Part shown: positions 26,591 through 36,527 of the stretch, in pieces
How the letters are laid out: each line of letters opens with the position of its first letter
How positions within the stretch are numbered: the stretch's first letter is position 1
Assembly (NCBI GenBank): GCA_033558025.1
Contig: JAUCEF010000144.1
Span: 1-42,228, forward strand
From: Phytophthora sp. 'mugwort'
Lineage: Eukaryota > Oomycota > Peronosporomycetes > Peronosporales > Peronosporaceae
Reading direction: 5' to 3'
Length of the DNA: 42,228 nt
The notes under the pieces: generated by a model
The model's database searches: none
What the model was told of the DNA's origin: nothing
The model's input: the letters and a program-made list of their open reading frames with translations, nothing else
Made by a program: the position numbers and the translations under genes

Positions 26591-28120
26591 TTATTTTGTA
26601 ATAAAATTATTAGTAAAATTTGTTGCTAAAATATTAAGTTTTTTTTCTAATTCTTTAGATATTTCTTTTTTATTTAAGATTTCTTCTAAAATATTAAAAT
26701 GATTATTTTTTATAAAATTTAACCAACTAATTTCAAAACTTGAAATTTTATCAACAGCAATTTTATCTAAGAAACCACGTACACCTAAATAAATAATTAC
26801 AATTTGATTTTCAACAGATAACGGTATATTTAAACCTTGTTTTAACATTTCTGTTAATCTAATCCCTCTATTTAATTGTTGTTGAGTTGTAGCATCTAAA
26901 TCAGAACCAAATTGAGCAAATGCTTGTACTTCTCTAAATTGTGCTAATTCTAATTTCATTGTACCAGCAATTTGTTTCATAGCTTTAATTTGTGCAGAAG
27001 AACCAACACGACTTACAGATAATCCAACACTAATTGCAGGTCTTTGACCTTCATTAAATAATTCTGTTTCTAAAAAAATTTGTCCATCAGTAATTGAAAT
27101 AACATTTGTTGGAATATAAGCAGAAACATCTCCAGCTTGTGTTTCAATAATAGGTAATGCGGTTAATGAACCACCACCAATTTTTTTATTCATTTTAGCA
27201 GCTCTTTCTAATAAACGAGAGTGTAAATAAAAAACATCTCCAGGATAAGCTTCTCTACCTGGAGGTCTTCTTAATAATAAAGACATTTGTCTATAAGCTA
27301 CCGCTTGTTTTGATAAATCATCATAGAAAATAACAGCATGTTTACCATTATCTCTAAAATATTCACCTAAAGCACAACCAGTATATGGAGCTAAATATTG
27401 TAAGGGTGCTGAATCTGAAGCAGTAGCCGCTACAATAACAGAAAAAAACATTGCATTTTTTTCTTCTAAAGTTTTTGTTAATTCAGCAATTGTTGATCTT
27501 TTTTGACCAACACCTACATAAATACAATATAATTGATTATTTATATCTTTTTTTAAATGAGGTTCTCTTTGATTAATTATAGTATCAATAGCAATAGATG
27601 TTTTACCTGTTTGTCTATCACCAATAATTAATTCCCTTTGACCACGACCAATAGGAATTAAACTATCTACAGCTTTTAAACCTGTTTGTACAGGTTGTTT
27701 AACACTTTCTCTAGGCATAATACCTGGAGCTTTAACTTCAACTCTACTTTCTAATTTACTGTTAATTTGACCTTTACCATCAATGGGTTGTCCTAAAGCA
27801 TCAACTACTCTACCTAATACTTCAGGTCCTACAGGTACACTAACAATAGATCCAGTTCTTCGTACAAAATTACCTTCTTGAATTTCTCTATCATTACTAA
27901 AAACAACAACACCAACAACATCAGGTTCTAAATTTAAAGCCATTCCTTTAATATTACCATTATTAAATTCAACCATTTCACCTGCTTGAATTTTAGTTAA
28001 ACCATAACATCTTGCAATACCATCACTCATTGAAAGAACAATACCTGTTTCTTGTAAACTTTTTTCATCTTTATATTTTTTAATATTTGATTCCAGTATA
28101 TATGATAATTCAATAGCCAT
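26591..28120 (-). CDS. atp1: ATP synthase F1 subunit alpha
   Basis: Alpha subunit of the F1 head in the matrix. 509 residues. Walker A GDRQTGKT at 167-174, the DELSD-like segment [15 protein letters not shown] near 265-279, and [10 protein letters not shown] with the arginine that completes the catalytic site from the alpha side near 368-377. Retaining atp1 in the mitochondrion is typical of stramenopiles, jakobids and plants. Codon use is more conserved than the ribosomal genes. Confidence 0.99.
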   Translation of the reverse strand: MAIELSYILESNIKKYKDEKSLQETGIVLSMSDGIARCYGLTKIQAGEMVEFNNGNIKGMALNLEPDVVGVVVFSNDREIQEGNFVRRTGSIVSVPVGPEVLGRVVDALGQPIDGKGQINSKLESRVEVKAPGIMPRESVKQPVQTGLKAVDSLIPIGRGQRELIIGDRQTGKTSIAIDTIINQREPHLKKDINNQLYCIYVGVGQKRSTIAELTKTLEEKNAMFFSVIVAATASDSAPLQYLAPYTGCALGEYFRDNGKHAVIFYDDLSKQAVAYRQMSLLLRRPPGREAYPGDVFYLHSRLLERAAKMNKKIGGGSLTALPIIETQAGDVSAYIPTNVISITDGQIFLETELFNEGQRPAISVGLSVSRVGSSAQIKAMKQIAGTMKLELAQFREVQAFAQFGSDLDATTQQQLNRGIRLTEMLKQGLNIPLSVENQIVIIYLGVRGFLDKIAVDKISSFEISWLNFIKNNHFNILEEILNKKEISKELEKKLNILATNFTNNFITK

Positions 28121-28199
28121 AGAGGTTATTAAATTATCATATTATTTAATAATTATAAATTATTATAATTACCAAAATATATCAAATATATATTTTTTA

Positions 28200-28271
28200 T
28201 ACCCTTTACGAGAATTGAACTCGTATTTTTACCGTGAAAAGGTAATGTCCTAACCATTAGACTAAAAGGGC
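28200..28271 (-). tRNA. trnE(uuc): tRNA-Glu (UUC)
   Basis: Acceptor GCCCTTT / AAAGGGT on the minus strand, anticodon stem TTACC/GGTAA around loop TTTTCAC (UUC), T arm ACGAGTTCAATTCTCGT. Between nad4 and atp1. Confidence 0.94.
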
Positions 28272-28295
28272 TTTTTATTAAACAAAAAATTTTGT

Positions 28296-29771
28296 TTAAT
28301 AAAAATAAGAAAAATCAATATGTATTAAAATTTTTGAAACACTTTCATGCATACAACTTTCAAAAATTTTAGGATATAAACCTAATAAAAAGATATTTAT
28401 AATTAATATTAAATGAATTAAAAATTCACGATAAGTTAAATCATAATAAATTTTTAAATAAATATTTTGAATATTACCATAACAAATTCGATTATAAAAT
28501 AATAAAGAATATACCCCACCCAAAAACATACCAATTGTCGCAAAAACAGCTGTTGTAGTATTATCTTCAAAAACTCCAGTTAAAATAAGAATTTCACCCA
28601 CAAAACTACTTGAACCTGGAATAGACATATTTGCTAATACATAAATAAATAATGCAATACAAAATAAAGGCATTGTATGTGCTAAACCACCATAATAATT
28701 AATAAATCTTGTATGATATCGATCATATAAACATCCAATTGAAAAAAATAAACCACTCGATACTAAACCATGACTAATCATTTGAATAATACTACCTTCT
28801 AATCCTTGAATAGTTAAAGAAAAAATACCCAATATTATAAAATTCATATGAGCAACTGATGCATAAGCAATAATACGTTTCAAATCTGTTTGTCGTATAG
28901 CTGTTAATGACGCATAAATAACAGATATTAAACATAAAACTAAAATATACGGTGTAAAATATAATGCAGCTTTAGGAAATAAAGGAACTAAAAACCTAAT
29001 CATACCGTATGATCCTAATTTTAATAAAATACCAGCTAATAGTACAGAACCTGCGGTAGGTGCTTCAACATGTGCTTCCGGTAACCAAACATGAAAAGGT
29101 AACATTGGAACTTTAACAGCAAATGATAAAAAAAAAGCTAAGAAATAAAATTTTTCATATGAAAAATTAAAATTACTATAATATAATATTTGATAATCAG
29201 TTGTACCCACAGTTAAAAATAAATGAATAATGGCAATAAACATAAATAATGAACCTGCTAATGTATACATAAAAAACAAATATGAAGCTTTAATTTTACG
29301 TTCTCTTGAACCCCAAATACCTATAATTAAAAACATAGGAATTAATACACTTTCAAAGAAAATATAAAAAATAAGTACATCTAATATACTAAATGAAATG
29401 ATTAAACAAAATTCTAAAATAAAATATAAAATAAAATATTCTTTTATATTTTTATTAATCATTTCATAACTAATTAACATACAGATTGGAATCAAAAATG
29501 TTGTTAAAATTATAAAAAATAATGAAATACCATCAATACCTAAATAAAAATTAATATTAAATTGACTAATCCATTCTATTTTAAATAAATATTGAAAATT
29601 AGAAGTTGATTTATCAAATAAAATCCATAAAGGTAATGACATTAAAAAAATGAAAAAAGACATAAAAATACTAAAATTTTTTATAAATTTTTCATTTTTC
29701 GAAAAAGCTAATATAATAACCGTAATTAATGGTAAAATAAGTAAAAAAATTAATATAAACTTATTAAACAT
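28296..29771 (-). CDS. nad4: NADH dehydrogenase subunit 4
   Basis: Antiporter-like proton-pumping subunit of complex I (NuoM homologue). 491 residues from the ATG at 29771; the open frame extends upstream only through trnH, so that part is excluded. Conserved: FFESVLIPMFLIIGIWGSRE (about 140-159), LPEAHVEAPTAGSVLLAG with the pump-region glutamate, and LKRIIAYASVAHMNF. Fourteen-helix pattern expected for the family. Confidence 0.98.
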   Translation of the reverse strand: MFNKFILIFLLILPLITVIILAFSKNEKFIKNFSIFMSFFIFLMSLPLWILFDKSTSNFQYLFKIEWISQFNINFYLGIDGISLFFIILTTFLIPICMLISYEMINKNIKEYFILYFILEFCLIISFSILDVLIFYIFFESVLIPMFLIIGIWGSRERKIKASYLFFMYTLAGSLFMFIAIIHLFLTVGTTDYQILYYSNFNFSYEKFYFLAFFLSFAVKVPMLPFHVWLPEAHVEAPTAGSVLLAGILLKLGSYGMIRFLVPLFPKAALYFTPYILVLCLISVIYASLTAIRQTDLKRIIAYASVAHMNFIILGIFSLTIQGLEGSIIQMISHGLVSSGLFFSIGCLYDRYHTRFINYYGGLAHTMPLFCIALFIYVLANMSIPGSSSFVGEILILTGVFEDNTTTAVFATIGMFLGGVYSLLFYNRICYGNIQNIYLKIYYDLTYREFLIHLILIINIFLLGLYPKIFESCMHESVSKILIHIDFSYFY

Positions 29772-29793
29772 AAAAAAATTTAATTTAAAAATG

Positions 29794-29866
29794 GGCGAAA
29801 AATGGGACTTGAACCCATAACACTTAGACCCACAATCTAACACTCTACCTTTAAGTTATAATCGCC
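29794..29866 (-). tRNA. trnH(gug): tRNA-His (GUG)
   Basis: Minus strand, with the extra 5' G (position -1) facing C73, the histidine identity mark. Anticodon stem TTAGA/TCTAA around loop TTGTGGG (GUG), T arm ATGGGTTCAAGTCCCAT. As drawn, the acceptor has T-T oppositions at pairs 5-68 and 6-67. Confidence 0.88.
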
Positions 29867-29869
29867 TTT

Positions 29870-30289
29870 TTAAATTTTTCTTAAATAATATATAAAATTT
29901 AAAAATGATTGAACAATTAAATTATTTAAAGGTGGATAGTTTTTAGATAATATTTGTTTTACTTTTAAATTAGAATAAATATTATTTTGAATACTCAAAT
30001 AAATTAATTCAAGTTTTTTAAAATTATATAAATCCCTTATTAAATTTAATTCATTATTTCCATAAATTATTAAAATAGAACCTTGTCCTTTTAATTTTAA
30101 AAAAATATCAATAATTAAATTTTGATTTAATATTAAAGATTTATAATCAAATTTTTTAATTTTTTTTTTTAAAGATATTATTTCATTAATATTTAAATCA
30201 TTATAACGAAATATATATATATATTTATAAGTTTGTTTAATTTTTTGTAATTGATTTAATTTATACTTTTTAAATTTTTTTTTTTGCAT
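29870..30289 (-). CDS. rpl10: Probable ribosomal protein L10
   Basis: 139 residues, basic. The arrangement fits the N-terminal domain of bacterial uL10, the anchor of the ribosomal stalk: a lysine-rich helix, then YIYIFRYNDLNINEIISLKK (about 24-43; compare the L10 segment with NxxxxxLxxLRxxLR), a middle KLKGQGSILIIYGNN resembling LxGxxaixfg, and a C-terminal helix. A mitochondrial rpl10 is known in several protists and plants. Identification is by pattern only; it could be another fast-evolving ribosomal protein. Lies four bases from trnH and 38 bases downstream of nad7. Confidence 0.55.
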   Translation of the reverse strand: MQKKKFKKYKLNQLQKIKQTYKYIYIFRYNDLNINEIISLKKKIKKFDYKSLILNQNLIIDIFLKLKGQGSILIIYGNNELNLIRDLYNFKKLELIYLSIQNNIYSNLKVKQILSKNYPPLNNLIVQSFLNFIYYLRKI

Positions 30290-30327
30290 AATTTATTGAA
30301 AATAAAATTTTATTCTAATAATTAATA

Positions 30328-31506
30328 TTAACGATCAATTTCACCAAAAACAACATCTAAAGTACCAATAATTGTAACAACATCAGCAATCATATGATTT
30401 TTAGCTATAAAATCTAATGCTTGTAAATGTAAAAATCCTGGTGATTTAATTTTACATCTGTAGGGTTTATTTGTACCATCTGCTACTAAATAAACACCAT
30501 ACTCACCTTTAGGTGCCTCAATAACTGTATAAGTTTCACCAGCATTTACACAAATATTTTCTGAATAATATTTAAAATGATGAATTAAAGACTCCATAGA
30601 ATTTTTAATTTGAATTCTATTTGGATTTGTAATTTTTTTATCATCTAATTTAATAGGACCTTGGGGAATTTTATTAAGTACTTGCAAAATAATTCGAATT
30701 GATTGTCGCATTTCTTCTATTCTAATTAAATAACGATCATAACAATCGCCATTTGTACCTACAGGTATATCAAATTTTAATTGATCATAAATTTCATAAG
30801 GTTGTGTTTTACGTAAATCCCATGAAATACCTGATCCACGTAACATAACACCACTAAAACCAAAATTTAAAGCATCTTTAGCAGATATAATACCAATATC
30901 TACTAATCTTTGTTTCCAAATTCTATTATTAGTTAACATTTCTTCAATTTCATCTAAACGGGTATTAAATTGTTCACAAAAAATATATATATCATTTAAC
31001 AAACCTTTAGGCAAATCTTGATTAACACCTCCAGGTCTAAAATAAGCTGCATGCATACGTGCACCAGAAACACGTTCATAAAATTCCATTAATTTCTCAC
31101 GTTCTTCAAATCCCCAAAAATAAGGTGTCATAGCTCCTACATCTAAAGCATGACAACATACAGCTAATAAATGATTTAAGATACGTGTTATTTCTGAAAA
31201 TAAAACTCTTATATATTGTGCTCGTAAAGGTATATCACAATTTAATAATTTTTCAATAGCCAAAACATATGCATGTTCTTGACACATCATAGATACATAA
31301 TCTAAACGATCAAAATAAGGTAACGCCTGTAAATAATTTTTATATTCAATTAATTTTTCTGTACCTCTATGTAATAAACCTATATGTGAATCAGCTTTTT
31401 TAACAACTTCACCGTTTAATTCTAAAATTAAACGTAAAACACCATGAGCCGCTGGATGTTGTGGACCAAAATTTATAGAAAAATTTTTAATTTTTTTTAA
31501 TGACAT
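30328..31506 (-). CDS. nad7: NADH dehydrogenase subunit 7 (49-kDa subunit)
   Basis: Quinone-site subunit of the complex I peripheral arm (NuoD homologue). 392 residues. Conserved: [14 protein letters not shown] near 13-26 with the quinone-binding histidine, [26 protein letters not shown] near 66-80, [19 protein letters not shown], and the C-terminal FGEIDR. Very well conserved. Divergent from nad2 across 116 bases that start with a 21-base T run. Confidence 0.99.
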   Translation of the reverse strand: MSLKKIKNFSINFGPQHPAAHGVLRLILELNGEVVKKADSHIGLLHRGTEKLIEYKNYLQALPYFDRLDYVSMMCQEHAYVLAIEKLLNCDIPLRAQYIRVLFSEITRILNHLLAVCCHALDVGAMTPYFWGFEEREKLMEFYERVSGARMHAAYFRPGGVNQDLPKGLLNDIYIFCEQFNTRLDEIEEMLTNNRIWKQRLVDIGIISAKDALNFGFSGVMLRGSGISWDLRKTQPYEIYDQLKFDIPVGTNGDCYDRYLIRIEEMRQSIRIILQVLNKIPQGPIKLDDKKITNPNRIQIKNSMESLIHHFKYYSENICVNAGETYTVIEAPKGEYGVYLVADGTNKPYRCKIKSPGFLHLQALDFIAKNHMIADVVTIIGTLDVVFGEIDR

Positions 31507-31622
31507 TTTTTTTTTTTTTTTTTTTTAATAAAAATATAATATTTATAAATTAATTTTTTTATAAATATATAGCATATATAGTAAGTAAGTATTTTTAAAA
31601 TATTTATTTCTTTTATTACATT
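31507..31622. promoter_or_regulatory. Divergent spacer nad7/nad2
   Basis: 116 bases between two divergent start codons. It begins with a T run that reaches 21 bases counting the T of the nad7 start codon, then carries ATATATAGCATATATAGTAAGTAAG, read in pieces as a TATAG/CATATATAG dyad near 31566-31580. Must hold or pass transcription start signals for both directions; none can be named. Confidence 0.35.
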
Positions 31623-33116
31623 ATGTTTTTTCAGGAAATTTTTAATAATAATTTTGAAATTATTATCCCCGAATTTTTTTTAACAACTTTTTTATTAATT
31701 TTATTATTATTTGGTGTTTTTTATAAAAAAAATCAAAATGCTCAAAAAATTTTGATTATTAAAAATATTACTACTATAATAATATATTTATTATTAATTC
31801 TTTTAATATTAACGTTAAATATAACAAATATTTCAAGTAACATATTAAATGGTGTATTACTTATTAATAATTTTACACAATTTATTAAAATAATTTTAAT
31901 TTTATTAACAATTATTTGTTTTTTAATACAACAAAAATATTTAATACAACAAAAAATAAATTCATATGAAATTAATATATTAATGTTAATATCATTATTG
32001 GGTTTAATGTTATTGGTATCTGCAAATCATTTTATTACTTTATATTTAGCAATTGAATTACAAAGTTTAAGTTTTTATATATTAACATCCACCCAAAAAA
32101 AATCGATATTATCAATTGAGGCTGGTTTAAAATATTTTATTTTAGGATCAATTGCTTCAGGTTTTATTCTATTTGGTTCTTCAATAATTTATGCTATTAC
32201 AGGTTCATTAAATTTTAATAATATTTTTTTAATATTATCAAATATAAATTTTTTAGATAATATAAATATATTAATTAGTTTATCTTATGGATTAATTTTT
32301 ATTTTAGTTGGTATTTTATTTAAAATAGGTGCTACACCTTTTCATTTTTGGTTGCCTGATGTATATGAAGGTGCTCCAAATAATATTTCAAGTTTTTTTG
32401 CTATTGTACCAAAAATTGCTTTTATAGGAATTTTAATTCGTTTATTTTTTGAGATTTTTTTTAATATTTCATATTTCTTTGAAATTTTTTTTTATATTAT
32501 TTCATTTTTATCTATGTTAATCGGTGCATTATCGGCATTACAACAAAAAAAAATCAAAAGATTATTAGCTTATAGTGCAATAAGTCATGTAGGTTTTATA
32601 TTAATAGGATTTACTTCAAATATGTTAAATAATATTCCATTTATTTTATTATATATTATAATTTATATTATAACAAGTATTAATTTATGGACTTCTTATT
32701 TATCTTTAAATATCAATCATAAACCAATTAAATATTTAACAGATTTATCAAATATATATACTATTAATAAATTAATTGCTATTATTATAATCATAAATAT
32801 TTTTTCATTAGCTGGTATACCCCCATTAGCGGGTTTTTTTTCAAAATTATTTATATTTTTTTCAGCTATTAAAAATAATTATTTTAGTTTAGTATTTTTT
32901 GGTATTATTATAAGTGTTTTAAGCTCTTTTTATTATTTAAAAATAATTAAAATTATTTATTTTGAAAAAATATTTAGAAAAATGTATATTTCACAAATAA
33001 ATAAAAGTCAAAGTATAATATTATTAATTAGTACTCAATTTATTTTATTTTTATTTATTTATCCTAATATTATATTAATAAATTTAAACAAAATTTATTT
33101 ATATTTATTAATATAA
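31623..33116 (+). CDS. nad2: NADH dehydrogenase subunit 2
   Basis: Antiporter-like subunit of complex I (NuoN homologue). 497 residues, about 14 membrane helices. Conserved: LYLAIELQSLSFYIL with the glutamate of helix 5, GATPFHFWLPDVYEGAPN near 238-255, KIKRLLAYSAISHVGF and LAGIPPLAGFFSK near 396-408. Followed five bases later by trnF. Confidence 0.98.
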   Translation: MFFQEIFNNNFEIIIPEFFLTTFLLILLLFGVFYKKNQNAQKILIIKNITTIIIYLLLILLILTLNITNISSNILNGVLLINNFTQFIKIILILLTIICFLIQQKYLIQQKINSYEINILMLISLLGLMLLVSANHFITLYLAIELQSLSFYILTSTQKKSILSIEAGLKYFILGSIASGFILFGSSIIYAITGSLNFNNIFLILSNINFLDNINILISLSYGLIFILVGILFKIGATPFHFWLPDVYEGAPNNISSFFAIVPKIAFIGILIRLFFEIFFNISYFFEIFFYIISFLSMLIGALSALQQKKIKRLLAYSAISHVGFILIGFTSNMLNNIPFILLYIIIYIITSINLWTSYLSLNINHKPIKYLTDLSNIYTINKLIAIIIIINIFSLAGIPPLAGFFSKLFIFFSAIKNNYFSLVFFGIIISVLSSFYYLKIIKIIYFEKIFRKMYISQINKSQSIILLISTQFILFLFIYPNIILINLNKIYLYLLI

Positions 33117-33122
33117 TATTTA

Positions 33123-33196
33123 GTTTGGATAGCTCAGTTGGTTAGAGTAAAAGACTGAAAATCTTTGTGTCGGTGGTTCAAATCCACCTCCAGACA
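33123..33196 (+). tRNA. trnF(gaa): tRNA-Phe (GAA)
   Basis: Acceptor GTTTGGA / TCCAGAC, anticodon loop CTGAAAA (GAA), T arm GGTGGTTCAAATCCACC. Confidence 0.95.
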
Positions 33197-33212
33197 ATTT
33201 TATTATTAAAAT

Positions 33213-33539
33213 ATGTATCTTTTAAGAATAACTTTTAAATCATTTCAAAAAATAAATCAACTCAAACAAAATTTATTAAAATTAAAAAAAATTAATAAAT
33301 TCAAAAATATTCAAATACCCGGTGTATTTCAAACAAAACAAAAAAAAAAAATTTTTACATTATTAAGATCTCCCCATGTAAATAAAAAATCACGTGAACA
33401 TTTTATTCATAAAAATTATACTTCTAAAATTAATATAAAATTTAAAAATATTTTTTATTTATTAAATTTTTTAGTTTTAATTAAAAAATTTTTATCTAAA
33501 AATTCATTAATAAATATTAAAATTATAAAAAAAAATTAA
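33213..33539 (+). CDS. rps10: Ribosomal protein S10
   Basis: Small-subunit head protein uS10. 108 residues. N-terminus YLLRITFKSFQKINQL corresponds to the ikIrLkSfdhxxLdxs opening. The middle carries FTLLRSPHVNKKSREHF (about 49-65), the family FTVLRSPHVnKkSReqFE block, which is decisive. C-terminal part is divergent. Lies between trnF and trnR(GCG). Confidence 0.95.
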   Translation: MYLLRITFKSFQKINQLKQNLLKLKKINKFKNIQIPGVFQTKQKKKIFTLLRSPHVNKKSREHFIHKNYTSKINIKFKNIFYLLNFLVLIKKFLSKNSLINIKIIKKN

Positions 33540-33549
33540 AATTAAACTT

Positions 33550-33623
33550 ATGCTTATAGCTTAAATGGATAAAGCGTTAGATTGCGGATCTATAAAATGA
33601 AAGTTCAAATCTTTCTAAGCATA
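33550..33623 (+). tRNA. trnR(gcg): tRNA-Arg (GCG)
   Basis: Acceptor ATGCTTA / TAAGCAT, anticodon stem TAGAT/ATCTA around loop TGCGG within TTGCGGA (GCG). T arm AAAGTTCAAATCTTT. Anticodon GCG, not the usual ACG, formally reads only CGU/CGC, yet CGA and CGG codons occur in genes here. Confidence 0.88.
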
Positions 33624-33637
33624 TATTTTATTTATTT

Positions 33638-33709
33638 TGAAGTATAGCCAAGTGGTAAGGCCTCCGTTTTTGGTACGGAAAATCAAAGGTTCGAATCCTT
33701 TTACTTCAA
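33638..33709 (+). tRNA. trnQ(uug): tRNA-Gln (UUG)
   Basis: Acceptor TGAAGTA / TACTTCA, anticodon stem TCCGT/ACGGA around loop TTTTGGT (UUG), T arm AAAGGTTCGAATCCTTT. Confidence 0.94.
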
Positions 33710-33711
33710 AA

Positions 33712-33785
33712 GGGCCTATAACTCAGTTGGTTAGAGTATACGCCTGATAAGTGTAAAGTCAGTAGTTCAAATCTACTTAGGCCCA
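33712..33785 (+). tRNA. trnI(gau): tRNA-Ile (GAU)
   Basis: Acceptor GGGCCTA / TAGGCCC, anticodon loop CTGATAA (GAU), T arm GTAGTTCAAATCTAC. Two bases after trnQ and one before trnV. Confidence 0.95.
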
Positions 33786-33786
33786 A

Positions 33787-33861
33787 TGAATAATTAACTC
33801 AATTGGTAGAGTATTTCGTTTACACCGAAAATGTTAGCGGTTCGAGTCCGTTATTATTCAA
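33787..33861 (+). tRNA. trnV(uac): tRNA-Val (UAC)
   Basis: Acceptor TGAATAA / TTATTCA, anticodon stem TTCGT/ACGAA-type around loop TTTACAC (UAC), T arm GCGGTTCGAGTCCGT. Confidence 0.93.
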
Positions 33862-33877
33862 TAAAATAACAAATAAT

Positions 33878-34258
33878 ATGTCAACAATTAATCAATTATT
33901 TTTAAAAAAACAAAAACGTTTAGAAAAAAAAAAAAGAAATAAAAGTCCAGCTTTAAAACAATGTCCTCAACGTAAAGGTATTTGTTTAAAAGTTTATAAT
34001 ACAACACCTAAAAAACCAAATTCTGCTATGCGTAAAGTAGCAAAAGTACACCTATCTAGTAGGTATACAATAATTACTTATATTCCAGGTATTGGTCATA
34101 CTTTACAAGAACATTCAATAGTATTAGTTAGAGGAGGTCGTGTAAAAGATTTACCTGGAGTAAAATATCATGTAATTCGTGGTAAATATGATTTATTAGG
34201 GATTTATTCTCGAAAAACATCAAGATCAAAATATGGAACTAAAATACGAAGAGTATAA
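33878..34258 (+). CDS. rps12: Ribosomal protein S12
   Basis: Decoding-centre protein uS12. 126 residues from the ATG at 33878; the frame is open upstream only through trnV. Conserved: [20 protein letters not shown] (about 25-44), [32 protein letters not shown] and [15 protein letters not shown], all standard S12 blocks. The 3' end overlaps the rps7 start by 26 bases. str-operon order rps12-rps7. Confidence 0.98.
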   Translation: MSTINQLFLKKQKRLEKKKRNKSPALKQCPQRKGICLKVYNTTPKKPNSAMRKVAKVHLSSRYTIITYIPGIGHTLQEHSIVLVRGGRVKDLPGVKYHVIRGKYDLLGIYSRKTSRSKYGTKIRRV

Positions 34259-34664
34259 AATAAAAAAATTATTTATAAATATGTTATTAAAAAAAGGAAA
34301 AAAAACTTGTTCTGAAAACATATTTATAAATATTTTAATTACTTTAAAAAAAATTACAAAACAAAAACCGAATTTTATTTTATTTAAATCAATTGAAAAT
34401 TTATTACCGAAATTAAAAGCAATAAGTATTCCAAATAAAAAACGAAATAAAAAAAAAAAAAAAAAAGATAGATATTTTTTAATGCTTTTAAATGAAGATA
34501 AACAAATTAAAAAATCGATATCGTGGTTACTTTTAAATGCAAATTTAAAAAACATAACAAACGAAATTATTCAAACTTCAAAAAATAAAAGTAAAACAAT
34601 CAATACAAAAAAACAATATTATAAAAATATAAAAAAATTAAAATTTAATCTTATTTTTGATTAA
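34233..34664 (+). CDS. rps7: Ribosomal protein S7
   Basis: Small-subunit head protein uS7. 143 residues. The N-terminal [20 protein letters not shown] (residues 9-28) corresponds to the conserved KFINxlMkxGKKsxAe, so the upstream ATG at 34233 is preferred over the one at 34281 even though it overlaps rps12 by 26 bases. The C-terminal [13 protein letters not shown] matches the family RWLvxaAR. The middle has an inserted lysine-rich run ([12 protein letters not shown]) from A-tracts, prone to slippage or sequencing error. Confidence 0.92.
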   Translation: MELKYEEYKIKKLFINMLLKKGKKTCSENIFINILITLKKITKQKPNFILFKSIENLLPKLKAISIPNKKRNKKKKKKDRYFLMLLNEDKQIKKSISWLLLNANLKNITNEIIQTSKNKSKTINTKKQYYKNIKKLKFNLIFD

Positions 34665-34724
34665 TTTTTTTAAAATACATTATTTATCATTAAATAATTA
34701 ATTATTACAAATTATAAAATTCTT

Positions 34725-35639
34725 ATGAAAAATTATTATTATATTAATAAAAAAAATTTACAAATAGAAACTACAACAAATGATTCTAATATCGATAAAT
34801 TTCAAAATGATTTAAAAATTTTAAAAGAAATTAGTAATAATATACAAAATACACAAAAACATCCTTATCATTTAGTAGATCCAAGTCCTTGGCCTTTTAT
34901 AATTTCTTTTGGACTTTTTTTTTTAACTTTTGGTGGTGCTATGTATTTTCATGGTTATATTGGCAGTAATTTCTTAATTTTAACAGGATTTTTAATGATT
35001 ATTTTAACAATGTATACTTGGTTTCGTGATATAGTTAGAGAAGCTGTATATGAAGGTCAACATACTAAACAAGTACAATTAGGTTTAAGAAATGGTATGC
35101 TTTTATTTATTTTTAGTGAATTACTATTTTTTGTTAGTTTTTTTTGGGCTTTTTTTCATTCAGCTTTAGCACCAACACCTGAAATTGGATCTTTATGGCC
35201 ACCATTAGGTATTGAAACTGTTAATGCTTGGGGTATTCCTTTATTAAATACTGTAATATTATTATCATCTGGGGCAACTATTACTTGGGCACACCATTCA
35301 ATAGTTTTTGGTGATAGAAAAAATGCTATTTTAAGTTTAATTATTACAATTTTATTAGCTTTTTTTTTTACTTTAATTCAAGCCTATGAATATATTGAAA
35401 GTACTTTTTCAATTTCTGATAGTATTTATGGTACAACTTTTTTTTTATTAACAGGTTTTCATGGTATTCACGTTATTGTAGGTACTATTTTTATTATAGT
35501 AAGTACTATTAGATTAATTAATCATCATTTTACAAAACAACATCATTTCGGTTTTGAAGCTGCAGCTTGGTATTGGCATTTTGTAGATGTTGTTTGGTTA
35601 TTTTTATTTGTAGCAGTTTACTGGTGGGGAGGTAATTAA
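34725..35639 (+). CDS. cox3: Cytochrome c oxidase subunit 3
   Basis: Seven-helix core subunit of complex IV. 304 residues, longer than the usual 260-270 because of an N-terminal polar extension of about 43 residues before the normal start region KHPYHLVDPSPWP. Conserved: WFRDIVREAVYEGQHT, FFVSFFWAFFHSALAPTPEIG, GFHGIHVIVGTIF and the C-terminal WHFVDVVWLFLFVAVYWWG. No other in-frame ATG lies near the usual start, so the extension is probably translated. Confidence 0.98.
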   Translation: MKNYYYINKKNLQIETTTNDSNIDKFQNDLKILKEISNNIQNTQKHPYHLVDPSPWPFIISFGLFFLTFGGAMYFHGYIGSNFLILTGFLMIILTMYTWFRDIVREAVYEGQHTKQVQLGLRNGMLLFIFSELLFFVSFFWAFFHSALAPTPEIGSLWPPLGIETVNAWGIPLLNTVILLSSGATITWAHHSIVFGDRKNAILSLIITILLAFFFTLIQAYEYIESTFSISDSIYGTTFFLLTGFHGIHVIVGTIFIIVSTIRLINHHFTKQHHFGFEAAAWYWHFVDVVWLFLFVAVYWWGGN

Positions 35640-35663
35640 TTTATTAAAAAATTAATAATTTTT

Positions 35664-36383
35664 ATGGTTAGTCCTTTAGAACAATTTGAAATTTTACCTA
35701 TTTTTCAAATACCTTTTGTATTTACTAATGCTTCTTTAATTTTAGTAATAGGTTTAGTTTATTTATATATATTTACATGTATAAAAACTAAATTTATTCC
35801 AACACGTTTTCAACAAATTTTTGAAATGATTTTTAATATTACAATTGAATTAACTTATTCTAGTATAGGAAAAGCTGGTAAATATTTTGTTTCATTAATT
35901 TTTGTTGTTTTTTTTTTTATTTTATTATGTAATTTAATAGGAATGATTCCATACAGTTTTACTATAACAAGTCATTTAATTATTACGTTTACTTTAGCAT
36001 TAACAATTTATTTAGGTTTTAATTTAATTGGAATTAAAAAACATAAATTTAATTTTTTAAATTTATTATTACCTAGTGGTGCAAGTATAGCATTAGTTCC
36101 CATCTTAGTACCTATTGAATTAGTTTCATACATTTTTCGTGTAATTAGTTTACCTGTACGATTATTTGCAAATATGATGGCTGGACATACTTTATTAAAA
36201 GTAATTGCAGGTTTTGCTTGGGCTATGTTAAATGTAAATAGTTTTATTTTTATGGCACATTTTATTCCATTAATAATTATTGTATTATTGGTTGGTTTAG
36301 AAATTGCTGTAGCTTTAATTCAGGCATATGTGTTTACGATTTTAACGTGTATGTATATAAATGATGCTTTAAATTTACATTAA
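35664..36383 (+). CDS. atp6: ATP synthase Fo subunit 6 (subunit a)
   Basis: Proton half-channel subunit of ATP synthase. 239 residues. N-terminus SPLEQFEILPIF; conserved SLPVRLFANMMAGHTLLKVI (about 161-180) with the essential arginine facing the c-ring, and LEIAVALIQAYVFTILTCMY (about 212-231). About five to six membrane helices. Twenty-four bases after cox3. Confidence 0.99.
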   Translation: MVSPLEQFEILPIFQIPFVFTNASLILVIGLVYLYIFTCIKTKFIPTRFQQIFEMIFNITIELTYSSIGKAGKYFVSLIFVVFFFILLCNLIGMIPYSFTITSHLIITFTLALTIYLGFNLIGIKKHKFNFLNLLLPSGASIALVPILVPIELVSYIFRVISLPVRLFANMMAGHTLLKVIAGFAWAMLNVNSFIFMAHFIPLIIIVLLVGLEIAVALIQAYVFTILTCMYINDALNLH

Positions 36384-36419
36384 TAAAATATACAAAAATA
36401 AGATATAATATTTTATATT

Positions 36420-36493
36420 GGAAAAATAGCTCAGTTGGTTAGAGTGGTAGCTTGTCACGCTATAAGTCGCGGGTTCAAGTCCCGTTTTTTCCG
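36420..36493 (+). tRNA. trnD(guc): tRNA-Asp (GUC)
   Basis: Acceptor GGAAAAA / TTTTTCC, D stem GCTC/GAGT, anticodon loop TTGTCAC (GUC), T arm GCGGGTTCAAGTCCCGT. Confidence 0.94.
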
Positions 36494-36527
36494 TTTAAAT
36501 TTATTATATTTAAAAAAATTTATAAAT

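Noticed and set aside
34226..34555. Minus-strand 109-codon ORF
   Set aside because: Shadow of rps7 A-tracts read as F-rich antisense.
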